Below, piece by piece: positions 7,191-12,562 of a stretch of DNA of 12,562 nt. This stretch comes from Actinomortierella ambigua. Taxonomy: Eukaryota > Mortierellomycota > Mortierellomycetes > Mortierellales > Mortierellaceae. The position numbers and the translations under genes are program-made. The stretch is from assembly GCA_016098155.1 (NCBI GenBank), contig JAAAJB010000798.1, forward strand, positions 1 to 12,562. The letters run 5' to 3'. Under the pieces are notes generated by a model, which worked only from the letters and a program-made list of their open reading frames with translations, did no database searches and was not told the origin of the DNA. How positions within the stretch are numbered: the stretch's first letter is position 1; each line of letters opens with the position of its first letter.

Positions 7191-7612
7191 TTGCCCTGTA
7201 TTTCCGCCCCTCAGGTTTTGCGCACCCCATGGTCTTTTCGCATCCCTGCCCCTTGATCATGCCCAGTCTTAAATGCTTAGATGAAATGTCCCTGCCCCTC
7301 TCGATTCAGAGTGAGCGGTGTCTCCCTTGATATCTTGCGTCATTGAGCACCCCCACATCTCTAGTCAGACCCTATGACCCTATACCACTAGCAACATCCT
7401 CCACTTGTTCACAAGTGGAGCAACGACCGTGAAAACTATATACTCCTGGATTTTCTTTGGCGTCTCCATCTTTGGGGTATCCATTGACCCCGTGGTTTTC
7501 TCGTCCAACTCCTTGATTTTGACTCTCCCAGCATACTCTTGTCAACTATCAATTCCTGCTCCCCACCCAGGACAAATTGACAAGATTATTTACCCACGGC
7601 TGAGCGCGCAAG
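7191..7612. other. Upstream region of gene 2
   Basis: No gene is supported. The region is C- and T-rich on the plus strand. It contains a perfect hairpin at 7399-7420 and leads into the TATA box at 7613. Short open frames (7015-7272 and 7405-7632) have no recognisable content. Confidence 0.4.
7399..7420. repeat. Perfect 9-bp hairpin
   Basis: Arm CTCCACTTG (7399-7407), loop TTCA (7408-7411), arm CAAGTGGAG (7412-7420). It sits about 190 bases upstream of the TATA box of gene 2, so it could be a binding site for a dimeric regulator. No expression evidence is available. Confidence 0.6.
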
Positions 7613-7620
7613 TATATAAA
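7613..7620 (+). promoter_or_regulatory. TATA box of gene 2
   Basis: TATATAAA, in the context AAGTATATAAAGAAGG. Transcription would start about 30 bases on, near 7645, in the CCGACACCGACACC stretch. From there to the predicted leader donor at 7792 no ATG occurs, consistent with an untranslated leader. Confidence 0.6.
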
Positions 7621-7791
7621 GAAGGCATCTGACTCCGATGTCCGACACCGACACCGACACACCCACCCTCTCCCGCAAGATCCAAGATCAAGACTTGTAT
7701 ACCTACAACTACGCCGCCAATCTTGTTGAATCAGCAGAAGTACATCAAGCTCACACATAAACACCCGCATCCTTGAGCCGACATTCATAAG

Positions 7792-7899
7792 GTAACATGA
7801 CGGAACTTGCATAGCATCACACAAAGCGGCACCGATCAGAGCTTCTAAATCGACATGTCTTTCATTTGCATCGCTACCCTCGAACCACATAACAATTAG
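7792..7899 (+). other. Predicted leader intron of gene 2
   Basis: The donor is AAG|GTAACA (GT at 7792) and the acceptor is CAATTAG, ending at 7899, two bases before the ATG. A CTAAAT at 7844-7849 could serve as branch site. Two upstream ATGs (7797 and 7855) each open a short frame ending before the gene (the second ends exactly at the acceptor TAG). Both are inside the intron and would be removed by splicing. If unspliced, they would act as inhibitory upstream ORFs. Confidence 0.45.
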
Positions 7900-7901
7900 A
7901 G

Positions 7902-8498
7902 ATGATGCCACGTCAGCCACGATACCTTGCAGCGACTGTTTTGCTCATGCTCTGCATCTGTTTTACAACCGTCAAGCCGGAAGTGTGCGTTGATAACAAG
8001 CCTGAAGAGGGCACGAACGCATGTCCTTGCGTAACCTTCTGGCCTAACTTCCTTTTTCCTGCAGAGTGGGACAAGCTGGAGGAGAGCGAGAAGACCGAGA
8101 AGCTCCGGAAGTGCGTAAACCCACAAGGCCTACCCGAATGTGTTGGATACAAGTCTGAAGAGGGCATGAACGCATGTCCCTGCAAAATTACGAATAAGGT
8201 TTCGCTTGTGTATCCCGCAGAGTGGTACAAGCTGGAGGCAAGCGAGTTGTGCGAAGTCGACCGACGATGTAGACAAAGCCCACAGTGTTGCATCGACCTA
8301 TGTGGCACGAATGGCGCAGGTTATATCTGTCACAGTGAAAACGACTGCAATAAGATCGATGAGACTGGCAAGTGGCTAGAGTGCAAGACGGGTCGATACT
8401 GCGTACAGTGGAACGACTCGAGATGCAAGCCAGGCAGCCTCGAGACCCCACCTAGGGGCTTTCATTGTTTGTGTCGGGAGTACAACAAAAGTTGTTAA
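7902..8498 (+). CDS. Secreted 20-cysteine protein with internal duplication (198 aa)
   Basis: The 198-residue ORF begins with two consecutive ATGs and a signal peptide (basic MMPRQPRY, then the hydrophobic LAATVLLMLCICF), likely cleaved near residues 24-27. The mature part has 20 cysteines: 29, 41, 43, 71, 80, 92, 94, 117, 123, 129, 130, 134, 143, 149, 161, 167, 175, 189, 191, 198. Residues 28-71 and 79-123 are a tandem duplication with the shared pattern C-V-x2-K-x-E-E-G-x-N-A-C-P-C, a variable spacer, then PAEW-x-KLE and a further cysteine. The duplication is also visible in DNA at a shift of 153 bases. The unduplicated C-terminal third holds 13 cysteines including a CC pair (129-130). Sequons lie at N171 and N195. 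No known fold is recognised. It is an effector-like or surface-acting secreted protein by general features only. No AATAAA was seen after the stop; a T19 tract and LINE sequence begin 57 bases downstream. Confidence 0.85.
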   Translation: MMPRQPRYLAATVLLMLCICFTTVKPEVCVDNKPEEGTNACPCVTFWPNFLFPAEWDKLEESEKTEKLRKCVNPQGLPECVGYKSEEGMNACPCKITNKVSLVYPAEWYKLEASELCEVDRRCRQSPQCCIDLCGTNGAGYICHSENDCNKIDETGKWLECKTGRYCVQWNDSRCKPGSLETPPRGFHCLCREYNKSC

Positions 8499-8555
8499 AA
8501 CTCTTAGTGCCCCAATTTTTCCTCAATATTTCATTGCCTCCATGAACTGGCTGCC

Positions 8556-8574
8556 TTTTTTTTTTTTTTTTTTT
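8556..8574. repeat. T19 homopolymer tract
   Basis: Nineteen T in a row, 57 bases after the stop of gene 2. On the minus strand it is A19 and could be the poly(A) tail of the LINE insertion whose shared 3' sequence begins near 8676; about 100 unshared bases lie between. Confidence 0.5.
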
Positions 8575-8675
8575 GGAAGCGTAGACGACAACCTAAAAGG
8601 TGAAGACTATCAGTGTATCGCACATTTCATTCCTTGAAAACATGTTATTGTTTTCGAAATCTCGCTCGCCTCATA

Positions 8676-9170
8676 ATAAAAAGAGAAGGATTTCATGACT
8701 CAGAAGACTGCAACAGGGAGGAGTTCTGTGTGTTCTTCATACTTGGTTTGAATGAAACGCTGCGATGCCGGCCTGTACTACAGGCTACTATCTCCTATCG
8801 AGACAGTCGTTTCCACTTCCTGGATGTGATCTCGGTGAGAGAACTTTGGATCGAAACAGGGTCAATGACTTTCCTGGTCAGTCCAGGTGGCCTTCGTGCA
8901 GTGGTGTTGTGGATAAAGAGTCAAGGCCTGTTCCTTGGGTGAGTACTGCAAAATGTAGTGGCTACGGCCTTCTTCGGTAGGGCATATGGAGCAAGTCGGC
9001 ATGAAGGTATGCTTAGGCCATTGTGTGAAGCGGGAAGGGCCCGGAGGATGGACTGTTGTAAGAAGCGTCCCTGTACCAGAAGGTTCGCCTTCAAGAACTT
9101 GATCGACCCATAATGGGCAGGCTTATGTCCCCACCAAGGAAATACATAAGAACGCATCCATTCTTCGATC
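8676..9170 (-). mobile_element. LINE 3' end, copy 2, decayed
   Basis: This stretch matches copy 1 (5838 to about 6280) through the 3' UTR, the ORF2 stop (TGA at 8864-8862) and the C-terminal codons. It retains about 33 bases of 3' UTR absent from copy 1 (near 8745-8780). The zinc motif reads CSICPTEEGRSHYILQY: the last ligand cysteine is replaced by tyrosine (codon at 8945-8943), so the motif could not bind zinc normally. Frames shift farther upstream near 9075. Similarity fades around 9165. The insertion ends close behind gene 2 and is oriented against it. Confidence 0.7.
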
Positions 9171-9241
9171 CCATCCAAACTAAGCCCATTTGACCCACTT
9201 TGTTTCACCTCGCACAACTCCAAGCAGAAGCTACCCCGGAA

Positions 9242-9682
9242 TGTGGATAGCGCAAGTTTTTGGTATTGAATATGTGCGGGTCACCTAAAGTCGAGCGCTA
9301 GAGGCTGGGGGACTACCTGTGGATTAGGGATAGGAATCTGTGGCGAATATACAGTTAGATATTGGACGCATTCTTCACTGGAAGTCACTTCACCATACCT
9401 GAGACTGCCGAACGGCTCCTTTTTGTCCCACGGGAACTCTTATCGGTAATCGAGTCAAGATTCCCCTTTGAGCGGCAACCCGGCTCTAACCACTAAGGAT
9501 TCCAAACAAAACGGCCATTTGGCAAAATTGGCAACATATGCGCGGCCTGCCTCAACCATGATTGCTTGCAGCAAGCAAATCTCTATGGGACCGAGTGCCG
9601 CACCGAGCGCAATGCTCCCTCCACATGCCGATGTATCTTATGCAGGATTACTATGAAACCTGACTGGCCGTTATTTATATAG
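9242..9682 (+). pseudogene. Decayed cysteine-rich reading frame, unrecognised
   Basis: A single plus-strand frame reads protein-like over 440 bases but contains stops at 9248, 9296-ish, 9356 (TAG) and 9494 (TAA) before the terminal TAG at 9680-9682. Segments include LWRIYS, then ILDAFFTGSHFTIPETAERL and FVPRELLSVIESRFPFE. The last part has a cysteine pattern C-x2-C-x4-C-x9-C-x9-C-x-C-x2-C spanning ICAACLNHDC to CRCILCRI, suggestive of a zinc-binding module. Start and any introns are unknown; I do not recognise the family. Introns that skip the stops are possible but no good donor and acceptor pair was seen. Confidence 0.3.
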
Positions 9683-9989
9683 AGTGGTGGATTAGACATT
9701 CCTAGCCACCATTCCCTTGTATTTCAAGGGTCTTTGTGGGAAGAACAACTCATACCTCTCGTGATGCACTCCCCCACATATAGACCATCTAACATACTCG
9801 CTCTCTGCACGCCCATCTTGTGCAACTTTAGACTAAACCTTCGCGGCATGTATGCACATACAACAAAAAGTGCAAGAGAACAGAGCATCGTGTTTTATCA
9901 CACTCTTTCTTTGTACTCTCAACCCCCTTGAATTTTTTCGTGTAACCCCATGATCAACATTGACAATCAGAAGTCTTGGTTGCTACGCC
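9683..9989. other. Upstream region of gene 3
   Basis: No gene is supported. It includes two small inverted repeats: TGGTGG (9685-9690) with CCACCA (9706-9711), and CCCTTG (9714-9719) with CAAGGG (9725-9730). The rest is AT-moderate promoter-like sequence ending at the TATA box at 9990. Confidence 0.4.
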
Positions 9990-9996
9990 TATAAAA
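9990..9996 (+). promoter_or_regulatory. TATA box of gene 3
   Basis: TATAAAA in the context GCCTATAAAAGGATGG. Transcription start is expected near 10020. From there to the donor at 10225, about 200 bases hold no ATG at all, which supports an untranslated leader exon. Confidence 0.6.
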
Positions 9997-10224
9997 GGAT
10001 GGTCGCCAGTCTCCAATGAGTCACCTCAATCAAGTCAACATCTAGTCCCGCTTCTTGCCATAACCTGTCCATTGATCTTGTCCATCCTTCACAAATCTCG
10101 AACCAATAGAGGATCTCCCTCGCAAACCCCCCAAATCCGCCACAGAGTGCTATCAAGAACACTTCCGAAAGCGCTATCTAGACAACCCACACAACTCCAG
10201 CATCATAATCTTGTCCAGACTTTT

Positions 10225-10331
10225 GTAAGGCTAAGAAGACGGAGTCTCTCAGGTTTAAATCAAGGGTAGCAACGATTATTTGGAGAGGACTTATGTCTCA
10301 CATCTACACAGTCCTTTGATTATTGCCCTAG
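10225..10331 (+). other. Predicted leader intron of gene 3
   Basis: Donor CTTTT|GTAAGG (GT at 10225) and acceptor TATTGCCCTAG (last base 10331), six bases before the ATG. The only ATG between the TATA region and the gene start (10293) lies inside this intron. CTACACAG ending at 10310 is an alternative acceptor. Confidence 0.5.
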
Positions 10332-10337
10332 ATCAAG

Positions 10338-10778
10338 ATGGCTCTACAGTTCATATGGGAGGGCGTTGGTGCCTTTCTGACACTGAACGACGTATACGAT
10401 AAAGTGATAGAAATGTATCGCCCACCCGACAAACAGCCCCAGATGATACGAGTACAGGATGTGTTCAACGATTATGTTGTAGTTGGTAGCGATGATGGCC
10501 TGTTAGCACATTTTATATCCGGAAACTGGGATATCCGACGCTCTATCGCTATCTTTTATCACGCACACAAACCAGCAGAAGACTTTGGTACCGAAATAAC
10601 GCGATTTTGTGCAAACAAGCACGTCTCTCAAGTCAATGTCAGGAACGTTAGAATTTTGCGTGAAGTAACACCAAGGTATACGCGGGATTTTAGCGGATAT
10701 CCTATCCAATTTGGCGGCGAAGAAATCTACCGATATGAATACCACTACAAGGTGGGAATTGATATTCCCATCCAGTAA
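10338..10778 (+). CDS. Unrecognised soluble 146-residue protein
   Basis: The ORF has no signal peptide and no transmembrane segment, and only one cysteine (91). The N-terminal third looks mostly helical (GAFLTLNDVYDKVIEMY), followed by alternating hydrophobic segments typical of strands (VVVGSDDGLLAHFI at 47-60, QVNVRNVRILREV at 98-110). The C-terminus is rich in tyrosine (104-146: seven Tyr) and ends in IDIPIQ. A cytoplasmic or nuclear location is inferred from the absence of targeting signals. The start is the first ATG after the predicted leader intron. Codon use is less biased than in the ABCA exon nearby. No domain is recognised; a lineage-specific orphan or the truncated relative of a larger protein are both possible. 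Confidence 0.7.
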   Translation: MALQFIWEGVGAFLTLNDVYDKVIEMYRPPDKQPQMIRVQDVFNDYVVVGSDDGLLAHFISGNWDIRRSIAIFYHAHKPAEDFGTEITRFCANKHVSQVNVRNVRILREVTPRYTRDFSGYPIQFGGEEIYRYEYHYKVGIDIPIQ

Positions 10779-10787
10779 ACAGCCTCA

Positions 10788-10793
10788 ATTAAA
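10788..10793 (+). terminator. Possible variant poly(A) signal of gene 3
   Basis: ATTAAA, ten bases after the stop, at the base of a small inverted repeat (CTCAATT at 10784-10790 with AATTGAG at 10807-10813). It is a common variant of AATAAA, but weak evidence by itself. Confidence 0.3.
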
Positions 10794-10960
10794 AAATTTC
10801 TCGGTCAATTGAGATTAAGAGGTTATATCGTCTCGTTGGGAATTGTTGTGCACCATATCCTCGCCCTGACCTTGTCTCTGCCCGTCCATCATGTACAACG
10901 AGCAAAGCGCAACATTACCCCATTATTTCGGAACCTTGACCTAATTTTACCAGGCTAGAT

Positions 10961-11215
10961 CCCATTGTCTAGTGAATACACTAATGGGGAGAGCGAGACA
11001 ATCCATCAAGTCCACCCTTCGTGGACCAGCATGCGTAGGGCCCGCGATTGGTCGTTCCAATCGGCCACGAACCTATCTCCCAACCCCCCAGTGACCTCTG
11101 AGAGTGGATGAGAACCACTGCCTGCATAATTCATTGAACACAATTTTCCGCACCTCAATGACCCCGTGGAATCCAGAATAGGAAAAGAGAAGGCAGCCTA
11201 AGTGACGAACAGTCA
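10961..11215. repeat. Cluster of five small hairpins between convergent genes
   Basis: Hairpin 1 (10961-10988): CCCATT, bulge GTCT, AGTG, loop AATA, then CACT and AATGGG. Hairpin 2 (11010-11026): GTCCAC, loop CCTTC, GTGGAC. Hairpin 3 (11039-11066): GGCC, bulge CGC, GATTGG, loop TCGTT, CCAATC, GGCC. Hairpin 4 (11103-11119): AGTGG, loop ATGAGAA, CCACT. Hairpin 5 (11201-11215): GTGAC, loop GAACA, GTCAC. The interval between gene 3 and the ABCA gene otherwise holds no ORF of note. Hairpin 3 includes CCAAT boxes on both strands. Structure in an RNA or DNA-binding sites are both possible. Confidence 0.5.
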
Positions 11216-11225
11216 CCATTTATCT

Positions 11226-11231
11226 TTTATT
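11226..11231 (-). terminator. Poly(A) signal of the ABCA gene
   Basis: AATAAA on the minus strand, 15 bases after the TAA stop (11249-11247), inside the AT-rich run AATAATAATGATAATAAAAG. Confidence 0.5.
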
Positions 11232-11246
11232 ATCATTATTATTATT

Positions 11247-12501
11247 TTATGCAGTGTACTGAGCGATACCAGGCAAGGCGATGGCATCTGAACCCTCCGT
11301 TACAACCTTGATGAACACGTCCTCGAGCGTTGCTTGACTGACCGACCAGTCCTCAATTGCCGGGAACATCATCGGCTGGTTGAGGTAGTGGAAGATCATC
11401 GACAGCTCACCATGCTCCTGGCCATTCGCGGACGAATAGAACACGTTCGACAACTGGAACTCAAATGTGGATGAGTTTGTAAACTTGTCGATCCGACGGT
11501 ACTCCTTGCCTGCCATCAATTGCTCCTCAATGGACTGACAGGCCTCCTCCAGTCGACCAGGCTTGGAGAAGATGTTCAGGCGGAATCCCGTACCATAGAT
11601 CTCCTTGAGGTGCAGCGACGACCCAATGCAGCGCAGGCGGCCCATGGTCATGATGCAGATGCGATCCGACAGCATATCGGCCTCCTCCATCGAGTGCGTG
11701 GTCAGGATGACGGTTCGGCCCTTCTTGATGCGATGGACCACATCCCAAATGACGCGTCGCACCTCCGGGTCCAGACCCGTCGACGGCTCGTCCAAGAAGA
11801 TGACCTTGTTGTCACCCAGCAGCGAGATGGCGATCGACACACGACGCCGCTCACCGCCCGACAACCCACCGACCCGGCGATCACGAAACTCTGACAACGA
11901 CACGTTCACCAGCGCATAATCCACAGCCTGCTGCTCCTGCGACGGCTTGAGCCCGCGCAAGCGCGCATAGAACAGTAGATGGTCAGCAATCGTCAGATCG
12001 TTCCACAGGATATCATGCTGTGGGCACACGCCGATCTTGGAATGCACCGTCGACATATCCGTTCGGATATTCGACCCGGCCACAAAGGCCGTGCCGGAGG
12101 TCGGTGTGTACAGACCCGTCAACAGATGGATCATCGTCGACTTGCCCGCACCGTTCGGACCCAGGAGACCCAGGACCTGGTTCTTGGGCACGCCAAAGGA
12201 GACACCGCGCAGCGCTGGCTCATACTTGTTCGGGTACTGGTGGAACAGGTTGTGCAGGATCAAGGGCGTCTCTTCCGGTCGGTACTGGCCAGACTCGACG
12301 CGGTCGCGCTCGGCGTAGACGTCGTTGTCGGCGCCGACGAGGATCCGCTGGACGTCATCGGGTTCTCCTTGGCTAGCGGCGACGGCTGCGAGAGCGTCGG
12401 GATCGTAGGCTTTTGTGGATGAGGACTTGAACCACATGGAGACCGGGAAGTGCCAGGGACGCATTACGCCGTACTCGGAGGGAAGAACAGCATCCAGGTA
12501 G
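11247..12501 (-). CDS. ABCA-family ABC transporter, last exon with C-terminal nucleotide-binding domain (partial)
   Basis: This exon encodes the C-terminal ~417 residues of an ABCA-type transporter, which uses ATP to move lipids or related molecules across membranes. The exon starts at 12501 with YLDAVLPSEYGVMRPWHFP, a motif that in ABCA proteins follows the last transmembrane helix; the Met at 12464 is therefore not the true start. Counting from that Met, Walker A is GPNGAGKST (102-110), the Q-loop is CPQHD (147-151, Q149), the signature is LSGGE (201-205), Walker B is VIFLDE (221-226), the D-loop is STGLD (228-232) and the H-loop His is 257 (TTHSMEEAD). All ATPase residues are present, so the domain looks functional. 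The C-terminal regulatory part (about 285-390) ends in TLEDVFIKVV, typical of ABCA. The gene is GC-rich and strongly codon-biased. Upstream exons, including all membrane helices, lie beyond the window, so half-size and full-size forms cannot be separated. Confidence 0.92.
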
Positions 12502-12503
12502 CT

Positions 12504-12558
<55 letters not shown>

Positions 12559-12562
12559 AGAG
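12502..12562 (-). other. Intron end of the ABCA gene, with (CT)n microsatellite as pyrimidine tract
   Basis: On the minus strand, about 47 bases of CT repeat (12554-12508) are followed by GCATAG, whose AG (12503-12502) is the acceptor. The exon then begins C|TAC, so a codon is split after its second base. The CT repeat is open in frame and contains no stop, but a leucine-serine run at this conserved position is unlikely in an ABCA protein, so an intron is the better reading. Confidence 0.7.

Noticed and set aside
7913..8451. Minus-strand frames opposite gene 2
   Set aside because: They are shadows of the cysteine-rich ORF, which has a signal peptide, promoter and duplication in its own frame.
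9460..9505. tRNA gene on the minus strand (a TTAGTGGTTAGAGC box-A-like stretch)
   Set aside because: No anticodon stem can be formed around the TTGCCGC loop candidate, there is no box B (GGTTCGANTCC) and no matching acceptor arms. It also lies in a protein-like frame.
9976..10269. 97-codon plus-strand frame upstream of gene 3
   Set aside because: Its beginning precedes the expected transcription start set by the TATA box at 9990 and it crosses the predicted leader donor at 10225. No domain.
11520..12422. Several open frames antisense to the ABCA exon
   Set aside because: They are mirror frames caused by high GC and strong codon bias of the transporter exon; none has recognisable content.

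Overview
The window looks like fungal nuclear DNA. Introns are short, with GTAAGT-like donors, pyrimidine-rich tracts and YAG acceptors. Other eukaryotic signs are TATA boxes, AATAAA poly(A) signals, small secreted cysteine-rich proteins with one possible Kex2 site, decayed LINE retrotransposons and an ABCA-type ABC transporter. ABCA proteins together with about 50% GC suggest an early-diverging lineage such as Mortierellomycota, but this placement is inference; no rRNA or other marker is present.

Layout. Positions 1-1800 hold no convincing intact gene. There is a possible gene start on the minus strand (TATA-like box, donor, CT-rich tract, acceptor, ATG, then an early stop) and a bulged hairpin. 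Positions 1799-2935 hold a long quasi-palindrome followed by a nested tandem array: two ~528-bp copies, each with two ~171-bp subunits. Positions 2936-4594 are poor in genes and contain a pair of ~150-bp repeats carrying minus-strand splice-like signals. Positions 4595-5364 are gene 1, a secreted 8-cysteine protein. Positions 5650-7190 hold a strong acceptor, ATG and donor (a possible truncated gene start), then a decayed minus-strand LINE 3' part. Positions 7613-8498 are gene 2, a secreted 20-cysteine protein with an internal duplication. Positions 8556-9170 hold a second copy of the LINE 3' end, followed by a stop-riddled Cys-rich reading frame (9242-9682). Positions 9990-10793 are gene 3, an unrecognised 146-residue soluble protein. 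Positions 10961-11215 are a cluster of small hairpins between two convergent genes. Positions 11247-12501 (minus) are the last exon of an ABCA transporter with a complete nucleotide-binding domain, preceded by an intron whose end is a (CT)n microsatellite.

The three small plus-strand genes share one architecture: an uninterrupted ORF preceded by a predicted leader intron whose acceptor lies 0-7 bases before the ATG, with upstream ATGs only inside that intron. Two of them also have a clear TATA box. The contrast between a conserved transporter exon and orphan, repeat-flanked small genes resembles a fast-evolving accessory segment beside a core gene. Nothing in the sequence shows that the small genes act in a shared pathway.
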